Source: Roseimaritima ulvae (GTDB lineage Bacteria > Planctomycetota > Planctomycetia > Pirellulales > Pirellulaceae). From it: 64,000 nucleotides of DNA. A model generated the notes under the pieces. It ran no database searches. It had not been told where the DNA came from and worked only from the letters and a program-made list of their open reading frames with translations. This document shows positions 54,484 through 63,685 of the stretch, one piece after another. The stretch covers positions 1,798,001-1,862,000 of the forward strand of contig NZ_CP042914.1 in NCBI RefSeq assembly GCF_008065135.1, read 5' to 3'. How positions within the stretch are numbered: the first letter of the stretch is position 1; every line of letters starts with the position of its first letter. The position numbers and the translations under genes are program-made.

Positions 54484-56544
54484 CTAATTGCTCCCCGCGC
54501 CGACGGCATGTGCTTCCCAAAAGTAGCCTTCGGTAGCTTCAGTGAACTGCTTCTTTTCGTTGTAGTCGAGATGGTAGGCGTGAGAGAGGTGCGGAGAAAG
54601 CGTCTCGTAGTATTCTTGGTCAACTTCGGTGTCAGTCGAAAGAATGATGACTTGGTGGCTGGCATTCGGAAAGTACCGCTCCACTAGGTGATTGCGGTGA
54701 GTCGCATCGAGTCTAGCCATTGGCGTGTCGATGATGGATGGCAGCGGACGAGCGGATGCTCGTGCCAATCCCCAGAGTACTGAGACGGCGAAGATTTGCT
54801 TTTCACCTTCGGACAATCGTTCTTTGGAAATCGAAGTTCCATCAGACGCGAGCAGTGAAATGGAAAACGACTCCGGATCAATTTGCACTGACTCGACCAA
54901 GGTTTTCTTGCGAAGCAGAAAACGAAACGACTCAGTAACGTAGGAGGAAAGACGATCGATCTTTGCCGCCGAGGCTCGCGACAGAAACTGCTTCATAATT
55001 TCCTGCGTCTTGCTCGCGAGTTCGGCCATGCGTGCAGATTCCTCCACCTTGAAAACCTCGTCTTTCAACAGTCGGCTTCGCAGGGACTCGAGCGATTTTT
55101 CTGCCGACTCCCGTTCCGATTTTGCTCGGTCAAGCTCCTTCTGTAATTTTCGAACTTGATCTTCGAGCGCTCCAGCCTCTTTCGCTTTCTCGGTGAGCGC
55201 CTCGGCAACCTCTTTGATTGCATCTTCTTCGGGAGCCGCAGCAATCGATCGAGACACAGCTTCGATGTCGTGAGTGACTTGCTTTAGATGTTCCACCAGA
55301 GACTTGGCCGATTCTTGCTCTGCCGCTAGTTCCGCTACAAGGAGATTGACCAACCGCGATCTCGCCCGTTCTGAAAGCTGATGCCTTGGCTTAGTATCCC
55401 CGTCGAATAGACGCCCCTGTCGGTCCGCCGTCAAAATCTGGTCAACGGCACGGAGTTGTTCCTTCGGAATTTCAGCTGATAGCGACTCCATGATTTGGCG
55501 GTCACGGTCTTCCAACATCTCATGAACAACGCGAGAACGCGCAGCCTGATCTTCAGATACATCCTGTTGCTGAGCCCTTTCCAGTAAGGGTCTAACGAGC
55601 GAAATCGGAAGACTGCCCGCCGCGGATTGAACCAACTTGATCTTCAATTCTGTGTCGCGAACCTTCAAGTTTTCAACAGCCTTTTGTTGATTTTCTCGCT
55701 TTTCCCAGTGCTCACCACCGACTTTTGCGAAAGCCCTCTTTGCCCGACGAACTTCTTCATGAGTACGTTGCCGCTCGCTCTCAGCAGTCGCAAGTTGTGC
55801 CTTGAGCTGCTTGGTTTCTTCGTCCCGCTGACCAATCTGTTGCTCCAACTCTTCGATCTTTGTGGAGTCACCATCCGAAAGCGAAGATTCTTTCACTAAT
55901 CGTGACTCAAGTATCTTCGAGTCCGCGATTAACCTCTCGGCCAAGTCCAATCCGAGTAGAGCCTTTACTGCGGTCCCTAATGCGTCATTGCTCGACGAAT
56001 CCTCCGCGAGGAAGCGAATCTGTTCCGCGTCAAAGAAAAACAACCGGGAAACCCCAATGGGAATGATCTCTTCGACGACTGTATTCCAGTTGTCGCTTAA
56101 CCATTTATCTCGCTCACCATCCCGGTACACCTCAAGCTTTTCTCGAACGGTCGCACCAGCTCCGTGCCATCGTCTGTTCACTTCGTAAAGATGCTCTTCG
56201 CCATCTGAAGCGTAACGGAACGAAAGCCCAACGGACGCGCCGTCGCTCGGATCAACATTCCGATGAATGCACTCACGTAGAAAAAGATCGTATGCCTGAT
56301 TGTTTCGTTTGGAGCACCTAGCACGCTGGCCGTACAAGGCCAATTGAACGGCATCCAGGATTGTGGTTTTTCCTCCGCCATTGATTCCGCCAAACAACAC
56401 CACCGGGCGCAGCTTTCCATGACGCCGAACAGGAGCTAGGTTGATGACCTGCTCACCTCCGTACAAACAGAAGTTGAATAATGTTAGTTCTTCTAGAATC
56501 ACTTGACGCCCTTGGCTAGATAATGATTTCTTCCGTGATGTCAT
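54484..56544 (-). CDS. dndD: DNA phosphorothioation ATPase DndD (SMC/Rad50-like)
   Basis: 686 residues. Walker A GGINGGGKTT at 52-61; a long coiled coil about 200-540 (repeated Gln/Glu/Lys/Leu heptads); ABC signature LSEGEKQ at 577-583; Walker B/D-loop IIDTPMARLD at 604-613; then VIILSTDTEVDQEYY. This Rad50/SbcC-like organisation is that of DndD, thought to supply energy and DNA handling for sulfur incorporation. The start ATG 56544 lies inside the end of dndC (29-base overlap); a GTG somewhat downstream is an alternative. The gene has complete ATPase motifs. Confidence 0.93.
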   Translation of the reverse strand: MTSRKKSLSSQGRQVILEELTLFNFCLYGGEQVINLAPVRRHGKLRPVVLFGGINGGGKTTILDAVQLALYGQRARCSKRNNQAYDLFLRECIHRNVDPSDGASVGLSFRYASDGEEHLYEVNRRWHGAGATVREKLEVYRDGERDKWLSDNWNTVVEEIIPIGVSRLFFFDAEQIRFLAEDSSSNDALGTAVKALLGLDLAERLIADSKILESRLVKESSLSDGDSTKIEELEQQIGQRDEETKQLKAQLATAESERQRTHEEVRRAKRAFAKVGGEHWEKRENQQKAVENLKVRDTELKIKLVQSAAGSLPISLVRPLLERAQQQDVSEDQAARSRVVHEMLEDRDRQIMESLSAEIPKEQLRAVDQILTADRQGRLFDGDTKPRHQLSERARSRLVNLLVAELAAEQESAKSLVEHLKQVTHDIEAVSRSIAAAPEEDAIKEVAEALTEKAKEAGALEDQVRKLQKELDRAKSERESAEKSLESLRSRLLKDEVFKVEESARMAELASKTQEIMKQFLSRASAAKIDRLSSYVTESFRFLLRKKTLVESVQIDPESFSISLLASDGTSISKERLSEGEKQIFAVSVLWGLARASARPLPSIIDTPMARLDATHRNHLVERYFPNASHQVIILSTDTEVDQEYYETLSPHLSHAYHLDYNEKKQFTEATEGYFWEAHAVGAGSN

Positions 56545-58141
56545 CCTCGCCGAAAAGCTCTAGCTGAGGTGTTTGCCCTGTTTCGTCCTTCTTCCCCTGA
56601 GCTTCATCAAGGCGTCGTTTTTCTTCCCGCTTGAGTCGAATGGCTTCTTCCTCGTCTGCGAACTGACCCGCTTTCAGTCGGTCGGCTAACTCGTCGTAGA
56701 CTCCAGCTCTGCGAGTCATGCCACGAAACTGGCGTTCCACATCCAGCAAGTCGGCCTGCAACCGGAACATTCGTTCGTCGCCGTCACACACGTCCGCCAG
56801 AATCTCCCAATCTTCTGCCCCGAGAAGTTTGTCGTCCGCCGGCGGGATGGGGAATTCGTCTCCCATGACTTCCTGGTAGATCGTTGGAAGCGAATCGTCG
56901 AATTCGTGCTTCTCGTCAAGCCAGATGCGTCGGATCTCCTGTAATTCCGCCATCGAGATCAGCTCTAGCTTGGCGACTTCTTTCGGGCCAATCTCTTGGA
57001 TCTGTTTCTGAACTTCGAGCACGCGTCGCACCCAGTGTTCTCGGAATGCTTTCGTGTACGGGCCGGGAATAGTCGCATCTTTAAAGAGCATGACACGTCC
57101 GTCGATGCGGCGATAGTCTCGCCGCGATCGCTCGATCTTTCGCAAGTCATCATCCGAGAGTTTGTCGCGACGTTTCTTGCCGATTTTCTTGCGTTCCGCG
57201 GGCCCGATCCCCTCTTCGATACACGCCAGCTCGTTGCGTAGCTCAAGCAAAGGAGCCATCCACTCCTTTTCTTGGTCATTCTTGATCATCGCTTCCATCG
57301 AGCGATCTTTGTCAACGACCGTGCAGACCCAGCAGCCAAAACGGCTGCTACCGCAACTCGGCGTCGATGTGTCGACTACCAGCGGGCACTCGTTGTCCTC
57401 TGAGGCACCTTGGTACATCCCAAGCAGTGACTTGTTGGTATGCCCCCACGGATTCTTTACCTGCATGAGAAACAACCAAACGTCATCGTTGGTCCAATCT
57501 TCAATCGGCGTAAAGACGCGAGAGTTTGGTAGGCTCGTGTTTACTGACAATCGTTCGTCAAGGAATGCACCGCGTGACTGCTCCTCCGCCTTGCTCATGT
57601 TGCGGGCGCGACGTTGGCTCTCCGCCTTCCGCGTACCAAGCACCAGCAATGCTTCTCCATTCTGGCGGATCACATTTCTAATGAAATTGTTCGAGGGATT
57701 GATCTTCATCCGCGACGTGCACCAACGAAATTGGTTCGTTGGCTTGGGGTATCCCTTCCCAATGAGATTCACCCAGAACGTATCGACTGTCGCGGGAGAC
57801 AGCTTGTGGGGTGTCACCGGAATTTCTTGCTCAGCAGCTGCCTTTCGCATCTTTGCGTGCGAGTCATCGACCCAAAGCGAGACGATCGGCTGTTCCACGA
57901 GCGTGTCCGTGGAGATGACGTGAACTTGCTTCTTTCGTTTTGCGGGCGGAATCTCTTTGATCGCTAACCAGACAAGTTGCAGGACCGCGCTAGAATCCTT
58001 GCCGCCACTGTAGCCGATCACCCAGGGGATCTGGTCCCAGAGGTAGAACTTGCGAATTTCCTCGCAGATGCGATCGACGGTTTTACCTAGTCCATCCGCG
58101 TCGAAAGCTGACTGCTGTTTAGGCGGCTTTGTCTTTGCCAC
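56516..58141 (-). CDS. dndC: DNA phosphorothioation sulfurtransferase DndC (PAPS reductase-like)
   Basis: 541 residues. The PP-loop SGGKDSS at 45-51 identifies the ATP-pyrophosphatase fold. The 4Fe-4S-type Cys set is visible: RWCTSRMK near 140 and NECPLVVDTSTPSCGSSRFG then CWVCTVV near 255-280. DndC activates DNA and accepts sulfur from the DndA desulfurase. The C-terminus (about 430-541) is rich in charged residues and probably contacts DndD. It overlaps dndB by 23 bases and dndD by 29 bases. Confidence 0.95.
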   Translation of the reverse strand: MAKTKPPKQQSAFDADGLGKTVDRICEEIRKFYLWDQIPWVIGYSGGKDSSAVLQLVWLAIKEIPPAKRKKQVHVISTDTLVEQPIVSLWVDDSHAKMRKAAAEQEIPVTPHKLSPATVDTFWVNLIGKGYPKPTNQFRWCTSRMKINPSNNFIRNVIRQNGEALLVLGTRKAESQRRARNMSKAEEQSRGAFLDERLSVNTSLPNSRVFTPIEDWTNDDVWLFLMQVKNPWGHTNKSLLGMYQGASEDNECPLVVDTSTPSCGSSRFGCWVCTVVDKDRSMEAMIKNDQEKEWMAPLLELRNELACIEEGIGPAERKKIGKKRRDKLSDDDLRKIERSRRDYRRIDGRVMLFKDATIPGPYTKAFREHWVRRVLEVQKQIQEIGPKEVAKLELISMAELQEIRRIWLDEKHEFDDSLPTIYQEVMGDEFPIPPADDKLLGAEDWEILADVCDGDERMFRLQADLLDVERQFRGMTRRAGVYDELADRLKAGQFADEEEAIRLKREEKRRLDEAQGKKDETGQTPQLELFGEDDITEEIII

Positions 58142-59222
58142 GTTGTTCCCTCCTGAAGTCCTGTTCCAGCTGTTGCTCTTCAGCGGTAAGTTTCAGTCCC
58201 AGATGTTTCTTGATGAAGTTGGCACACAATGCCACGTTCACCGTCTTTTTAGAAAGCCTGCCAGCGTTCATAGCTCGACCATCCCAATGAGAACTGCCGC
58301 GACTCCAATCGAGAGAGTCGAGCTTTTTGAGCTTGGACTTCCATGCACGCAAGTTCTTGGCCAATAGTTGGTTTCCAATTCTGGCGAGTGCGGAAAGGGC
58401 CAAGGTATGTGCGTGAATATAATCGCGTCGCAATTCAGCTGGGCTGGCTTTCCGTTCTTTCGCCAGCTGCCATTCGGGGATGTATCCCGAGACAGTTGTC
58501 CAAAACTCAGCCGCGAGATCGATCTTCTTCTCGACGGTCGGCAACTCAATCCCATTGAGCAGGGTTCGCGTTGCACTGTAGATTCCGCTTAATGTAAACA
58601 ATTTTAGCGATCTGTTCGAGATGCTGGACCGTTCCAGTTCCGTAAGTCCTACGAACACCGGCACTTTGGACGCCAGGGCCTTGGCGATAATCGAGTCATC
58701 TTCCCTGTCATCGTACAGAATTCCCAAGGATTTGGTCGGCCGGACTGCGTGCCTGTTCAGGTCCGCGAACATTTGCTGTGAGCGTTCCAACCCAACATCC
58801 ATGAAAAACACGACGGAAATCGTTTCGTCCCCCAGGTCGGGGTTTTCGCGTAGTGCGGCCTCAATGGCCGCCCTACGGTGCTGCCCATCATTGATGATAA
58901 AGCGAGCGTTCATCGGCACCCGCAATCGCCCCATCGTTCGCTCAGTCTTTTCGTCCCCCATCGCATCGAATTTGACCTTACCATCGATCGAGGCCGTTAG
59001 CGCCGAGAAGATATAGTCCTTGGGGTTGGCCAACAGATACCGAGCCATTTCCGGAATCCGCGATTTGTTCAGAATCCTCTGTGCTCGGAGCTCGGGGTTG
59101 AGTTCATCCTCGTCAAAGAGGAAAATCCGAGGAATCAGGCGCAAAGGACACATCGAGATGTAGTACTCACGACCTGCCTGAATCCCGCGGATCGCGGGGA
59201 AGTTGTATTCAAACGCGGGCAT
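58119..59222 (-). CDS. dndB: DNA phosphorothioation-associated protein DndB (DGQHR domain)
   Basis: 367 residues from ATG 59222; the frame continues upstream but only as the antisense of dndA. The DGQHR motif is at 112-116 (NDGQHRRAAIEAAL), followed by VVFFMDVGLERSQQMFADLN, typical of DndB. DndB is known as a regulator/targeting factor that limits modification and represses the dnd promoter in some hosts. First gene of the operon; the divergent dndA starts 120 bases away across a region with four repeated half-sites (59248-59310), which would suit autoregulation. Confidence 0.93.
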   Translation of the reverse strand: MPAFEYNFPAIRGIQAGREYYISMCPLRLIPRIFLFDEDELNPELRAQRILNKSRIPEMARYLLANPKDYIFSALTASIDGKVKFDAMGDEKTERTMGRLRVPMNARFIINDGQHRRAAIEAALRENPDLGDETISVVFFMDVGLERSQQMFADLNRHAVRPTKSLGILYDDREDDSIIAKALASKVPVFVGLTELERSSISNRSLKLFTLSGIYSATRTLLNGIELPTVEKKIDLAAEFWTTVSGYIPEWQLAKERKASPAELRRDYIHAHTLALSALARIGNQLLAKNLRAWKSKLKKLDSLDWSRGSSHWDGRAMNAGRLSKKTVNVALCANFIKKHLGLKLTAEEQQLEQDFRREQRGKDKAA

Positions 59223-59247
59223 TTCGTTGCCTCTACCGAATAAGTTT

Positions 59248-59310
59248 GGAAGTGTTCTGGGCCACTTTGGAAGTGACCGGTTTAACTTCCATCGGATCAA
59301 TTTGACTTCC
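59248..59310. promoter_or_regulatory. Four-half-site operator array in the dndB/dndA divergent promoter
   Basis: GGAAGT at 59248-59253 and 59269-59274 (direct, 21 bases apart) and ACTTCC at 59285-59290 and 59305-59310 (direct, 20 bases apart), the second pair being the complement of the first. Spacing is two helical turns, so a regulator pair could bind on one face. The first pair reads TTTGGAAGTG in both copies. Inference from pattern. Confidence 0.5.
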
Positions 59311-59342
59311 TGCTTAAAGCAAACCGAACAGACAGGCCGAAA

Positions 59343-60485
59343 ATGCCACCCGTTTATCTGGACTACAACGCAACAACGCCATTGGACCCTCGTGTCTTCG
59401 AGGTCATGAAAGAGTGGTACTTGGGGCCGCCAGCAAACGCTGGAAGCCGAACCCACGTTTACGGGCAACGCGCGAAAGAGGCTGTTGAGAAAGCACGTGC
59501 ACAAGTTGCTTCCGTGATTGACGCGAAACCGGAAGAAATTGTCTTTACAAGCGGCGCAACTGAGAGCAACAACATCGCAATCCTTGGACTTGCCGCATAC
59601 GGCGAACGAACGGATCGCAAGCACATTATTTCTACCGCAATCGAACATAAAGCAGTTCTCGAACCACTCGAGCATCTCGCGAGCCGAGGCTTTGACGTTG
59701 AGTTGGCACCCGTGACTTCGGGTGGTTACGTCGACCCCGACGAGATTCGCAAGCGATTGAGAAAAGACACACTGCTCGTTTCCGTGATGCACGCGAACAA
59801 CGAAACGGGCATACTCCAACCAGTGGTCAAAATAGGTGAGCTGGTTTCCGAGTCAGACGCCTACTTCCATGTCGACGCAGCGCAGTCTTTTGGGAAAGAG
59901 ATTCATGAATTGCGTGAAGTGGAAGCAGATCTAATTTCCGTCAGCAGTCACAAGATATTTGGTCCCCAGGGAACTGGAGCTCTTTGCGTGAAGAGAGATC
60001 GCAAAGCGAGAATCCCAATCAGCCCCTTGCTATTTGGGGGCGGTCAGGAACGTGGGCTACGCCCTGGTACATTGCCGGTACCGATAATCGTTGGATTCGG
60101 CGAAGCTAGCAGGATTGCAACGATCGAGGGAATAAAACGAGCTGAATCTAGTCTTGCGGTTCGCAGTGAACTCCTAGCGAAGCTTAAGAGTATCGACCAT
60201 ACCTTCAACGGCGATCAAGCACGTTGCCAACGACATATCGTCAATCTTAGATTCCCTGGAGTAGACGGAGAAGCTTTGATGATGGCAATAAGGGGTTCGA
60301 TGGCACTATCAAACGGGTCGGCTTGCACAAGCGATAGATACGCCCCGAGCCACGTTCTAATTGCAATGGGACTCTCCGACGATGAAGCAAACGAGTCTGT
60401 CCGTCTTTCATGGGGCCCGGAATTATCGGCAATCGACGCCGACTTGCTCATCCGAGCAGCGCAAAAGATGGCGATCAATCTTTAA
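59343..60485 (+). CDS. dndA: Cysteine desulfurase DndA (IscS/NifS-like)
   Basis: 380 residues. It is a PLP enzyme that moves sulfur from cysteine to its own Cys and on to DndC. The PLP Lys is K204 in SSHKIFGPQG, the persulfide Cys is C328 in SNGSACTSDRY, and FTSGATESNNIAI and VDAAQSFGKE are the cofactor-binding motifs. All essential residues are present. The gene is divergent from dndBCDE and convergent with the HEPN-type gene (44-base gap at the 3' ends). A divergent dndA/dndBCDE layout is known from other dnd loci. Confidence 0.93.
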   Translation: MPPVYLDYNATTPLDPRVFEVMKEWYLGPPANAGSRTHVYGQRAKEAVEKARAQVASVIDAKPEEIVFTSGATESNNIAILGLAAYGERTDRKHIISTAIEHKAVLEPLEHLASRGFDVELAPVTSGGYVDPDEIRKRLRKDTLLVSVMHANNETGILQPVVKIGELVSESDAYFHVDAAQSFGKEIHELREVEADLISVSSHKIFGPQGTGALCVKRDRKARIPISPLLFGGGQERGLRPGTLPVPIIVGFGEASRIATIEGIKRAESSLAVRSELLAKLKSIDHTFNGDQARCQRHIVNLRFPGVDGEALMMAIRGSMALSNGSACTSDRYAPSHVLIAMGLSDDEANESVRLSWGPELSAIDADLLIRAAQKMAINL

Positions 60486-60529
60486 CCGCTATTTAATTGC
60501 GATTGTCCGCAGCTTGCCCACGATCACAC

Positions 60530-61825
60530 CTAATTTCTTGCCGGAGTCAACATTCGGTGAAGAACCGCTTCGACAAGCTTGCGGATTAGCGCTGTTTCTG
60601 TGCGCAGGCGGTCAAGGGCAGGTACCGCCCCCTGATGAATCATGTTGTTTCGGACAGAGATAAATGTAAGCTCATTCGGATAGATCTCTTGCAGATTTAC
60701 ATTCAGCTTTGCACACATATCCCTCACCACGGTGGCATACGCGGGTCGGTTGAGTTCATTGAGCTTCTCGCATATCGAATCGAGCACTGAAGAACTGCCA
60801 GATTCCGTTAGATATTGCGTTACACTTTCTTCGACTCGGGATCTGAGCCCTCCAAATTCATCATCTGATAGGATCCCTTGCACTGGTTGGCCGTCGATGT
60901 GGGACTGCTTTAAGGCTTCAAGTGAAGTGGTTAATGCCACAAACGATTGCTCTTCCGCAAGTCCGAAAGAAGCTACGTAAAACTGAATCGCACTTCTAAG
61001 GCTCTCTCCGAATTCCCCGAGTCTAGTGCATGCAAATTCGATTACTTTGGGAGGCACGCTTGGTGGATAGATACCTGGGTATGTAAAACTCCTAAGAACG
61101 TTTGGCGCTGCAAGTCGAAACACCGATTCGGCCTGTTGTTCATCGTCTGGATGGACAACCGATAATGTTCTGTGTGTCCATTCAATTCGACTGCGCGATA
61201 AGCACGACAGAGCTGTCAGAAGGTTGTCAACCAACCCCTGCGGCGTACTTGACTTAATTTCATCGAGGGTCTTTTCTGAGGCATCTACCTTATAGGTCAG
61301 CACTGGTACGGTGTACAGACTCCGAGCAGCGTGCCCCAGTCGCGATGCTTGAATCGGGTGGGCAACCTCCTGACCTTCGATTTGCAATTCATGGGACTCT
61401 GCAAGTTTAAAACTTGACTCTGGACCTGAATGTCTGAGCCAATCGTCGAGCCATGCTGTGCCGGTAAGTATCCACCTAAAAACGCAGTCAGTACCTTTGG
61501 GGAAAACTGCCCGGCTGTACGGGCCAGCTGCTGTATGAACGTGAACTGATTCAACCACAAATGAGATCGCAATTGCACCAGCCGACCTTTCAAGAATCTC
61601 TGCAACTGCTGCCTTCTCCACGTATAGCGAACGTCCATCAGGCAGACTACCTTCGATTGCACCTGTCGCACCAATCTCCAATTGCAGACTCTTGGGATCC
61701 TGCTCGCACCTGCCGAGTATTTCAATCTGGCTCGTCACATTCTGTCGCAGTGAGAAATCGAGCACGAGTCTTCGACCTTCAACTGCGAATTCGCCCCGGA
61801 AGGATAGCTCACGTTCCTCAAACAT
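60530..61825 (-). CDS. Putative HEPN-type effector in the Dnd restriction operon
   Basis: 431 residues from ATG 61825, preceded by GGAAGGGGG; the TTG at 61846 is less likely. The N-terminal 200 residues are beta-rich (ELSFRGEFAVEGRRLVLDFS; GAIEGSLPDGRSLYVEK) and resemble the large N-terminal part of ApeA-like proteins only in a general way. The C-terminal 110 residues are helical and end RNNMIHQGAVPALDRLRTET, with an R392-x4-H397 pattern, the signature of HEPN ribonucleases. The start overlaps the AIPR stop by 8 bases (ATGTTTGA), so the two are translationally coupled. I infer an RNA-cleaving or nucleotide-binding effector; no experimental precedent is known to me for this protein beside dnd. 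Confidence 0.6.
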   Translation of the reverse strand: MFEERELSFRGEFAVEGRRLVLDFSLRQNVTSQIEILGRCEQDPKSLQLEIGATGAIEGSLPDGRSLYVEKAAVAEILERSAGAIAISFVVESVHVHTAAGPYSRAVFPKGTDCVFRWILTGTAWLDDWLRHSGPESSFKLAESHELQIEGQEVAHPIQASRLGHAARSLYTVPVLTYKVDASEKTLDEIKSSTPQGLVDNLLTALSCLSRSRIEWTHRTLSVVHPDDEQQAESVFRLAAPNVLRSFTYPGIYPPSVPPKVIEFACTRLGEFGESLRSAIQFYVASFGLAEEQSFVALTTSLEALKQSHIDGQPVQGILSDDEFGGLRSRVEESVTQYLTESGSSSVLDSICEKLNELNRPAYATVVRDMCAKLNVNLQEIYPNELTFISVRNNMIHQGAVPALDRLRTETALIRKLVEAVLHRMLTPARN

Positions 61826-63665
61826 CCTCTGGGCCCCCTTCCGCAATCTGCTCTATTACTTTGGATCGCCATTGTTTTCCGAGCCACAGGTTAGCTCCAG
61901 CGTTAATTTCCTTCCAAAGTTCATTGAACGACTTTTTTTCCGAACGTTCAAAATGCTTCTTCAGAGAAATATCCTTTCCTTCCTTCTCAGATTCCTTCAA
62001 GACGCTCTCGTAGAAGTTGCAGAGCCCCTTGCCCAAAGTCATCATCCACGGAGCTAGTGAGCTTGTGGGCGATGACAGGATTTTGAAGGCCTTGCTCGCC
62101 GAAGTTTCCGACCACATACCTTCGACTTCAAAAAGCTTGCTAGTTAGAGCAACGGAGTGAGAAACAACTTGGCCCTTCGCAGTCAATAGCGAGCTGATGA
62201 CGTCATCGCTCATGTGCTCGCCGCACAAGTCGCGGATTTCCTCATGCCGGCTCTTGTGCCATAGATTTTCGAAAAACCTTCGACAGATCTCGGGGAAGAG
62301 GTAGTCTGCCGCAGACCGTCCGCCCCTGAAAACAAACTCATATAGTGACTGGTCCTCGAAGATCGCCTTCTTCTTAGTTAGTGCATCCGCGGGGGAGTAC
62401 TGCATCAGAAAAGTCTGCGCTAGTCGCTCCATGTCTATTCGCCTGTCACCATACTCTCGTCTGTTTTCGGTAGCATTCTTGTCCCACTGCCCGCGTTTTA
62501 TCTCGTAGAACCAGGGGGGGGACTGACGGTTCATTCTCGCGGCAATGTCCTGATGAATTGGATCGTTCGTTCTCAGGTCTCGGGCGGACACAGGCGACTG
62601 AGTGTTTGTGTTCTCCGAAATAAGTCGGGCTTGGTCTTTGCCTTCAGGTCCAGACGGTGGAACAATCACTCGGACCAAAACAGATACGTCATCGCTGAAA
62701 CGTCCGAGTTGATACTCAAATGAGCTTACTGTTTGGCAACCATTAACGATTTGCGGGTTCTCGGCGGCGAGAAGCAACGAATCATCCGTTCTTCTGACCA
62801 CTTCGCATCGGTCTGCCAGAATTGTTATCCCGTTGTTGTAGAACCAGAAGAAAGGCGAAGCCTCTTCGTCAGTGAGAGTCTTGTGGATTCTGTCGACTCG
62901 CTTCGTCCGTCGACTCAATGCATATCGCACGTTGAGACTGAAAATTCTGCTGCCATACTTTCTCAATTGCCGCCCAAGGCTAACTGCAAGCATGTTTGAA
63001 ACAAATGCTTGCCAACCATGCGGTAGTCCGTCGTGCCCTTCTAGCGCCATTAACTCATTGTTGGCCAGTTCGAACTCAACCGTCTGCCCTTGAAGTGTCT
63101 GGGCATCTGGATTCCGGTCGCGGTCGAGCGTATGAAGGCTGTTTGCATCATAGATGCTAATTGAGAACACATTGCCGTGCTCTTCATTCAGTGCCTTCAA
63201 ACGGGACTTGATTGCTTCGATAGACTTATTGGGAAGCTGCGTCGGGATCCCAAGATTCAAGGAAACGTCATATCGACGACTTATCGCATTTCTCAGTTCA
63301 TTCGCTACAGACGAGAACTTTGCTCCAGCTTTCTCGGCTTGTGCAGGGTCCAAGAGAACTCGCAATGCTTCAATCAGTTCGATGCCGCACTTCTTGTCGA
63401 ACTTTTTATTGGGATCATCCGTCCATTTGCACTGCCATATATGAAACGTGAGTTCGTCGTCTTCTAGATAGAACCCATCAAGTCCACCATCACCGCCACC
63501 AGACACCACTAGGGTATCCGTGGCAGCAATAGCTTGATCATCATCGATTTCATGCACGAAGGAAAGTAGCCAAGCAGCGAATGCCCGTGGCTTAGAGATC
63601 CCTCGTTCCTCGCTTAAGGATTCGACGTTGCTAAGCAACCAGTCATGTATTTCCTTTGTGTTCAT
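61818..63665 (-). CDS. AIPR-family abortive-infection protein with nuclease-like N-terminus
   Basis: 615 residues. The AIPR core is clear: FYNNGIT at 275-281, PQIVNGCQT at 304-312, and NTQSPVSARDLRTND at 354-368. AIPR proteins are linked to abortive phage infection. The N-terminal 130 residues carry GGGDGGLDGFY at 56-66 and QCK at 78-80, the spacing and chemistry of the D...QxK active site of Mrr-like PD-(D/E)xK nucleases, with D59 and D63 as candidate ligands. It starts 20 bases after the DptH-like stop and overlaps the next gene by 8 bases. I read it as a nuclease effector of a restriction operon; this is inference. Confidence 0.8.
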   Translation of the reverse strand: MNTKEIHDWLLSNVESLSEERGISKPRAFAAWLLSFVHEIDDDQAIAATDTLVVSGGGDGGLDGFYLEDDELTFHIWQCKWTDDPNKKFDKKCGIELIEALRVLLDPAQAEKAGAKFSSVANELRNAISRRYDVSLNLGIPTQLPNKSIEAIKSRLKALNEEHGNVFSISIYDANSLHTLDRDRNPDAQTLQGQTVEFELANNELMALEGHDGLPHGWQAFVSNMLAVSLGRQLRKYGSRIFSLNVRYALSRRTKRVDRIHKTLTDEEASPFFWFYNNGITILADRCEVVRRTDDSLLLAAENPQIVNGCQTVSSFEYQLGRFSDDVSVLVRVIVPPSGPEGKDQARLISENTNTQSPVSARDLRTNDPIHQDIAARMNRQSPPWFYEIKRGQWDKNATENRREYGDRRIDMERLAQTFLMQYSPADALTKKKAIFEDQSLYEFVFRGGRSAADYLFPEICRRFFENLWHKSRHEEIRDLCGEHMSDDVISSLLTAKGQVVSHSVALTSKLFEVEGMWSETSASKAFKILSSPTSSLAPWMMTLGKGLCNFYESVLKESEKEGKDISLKKHFERSEKKSFNELWKEINAGANLWLGKQWRSKVIEQIAEGGPEDV

Positions 63666-63685
63666 CTCTTGGAACCTTTTGGTGT

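Noticed and set aside
59223-59819. N-terminal extension of DndB
   Set aside because: The upstream frame is the antisense of dndA; the conserved DndB start MPAFEYNFPAIRG is at 59222.
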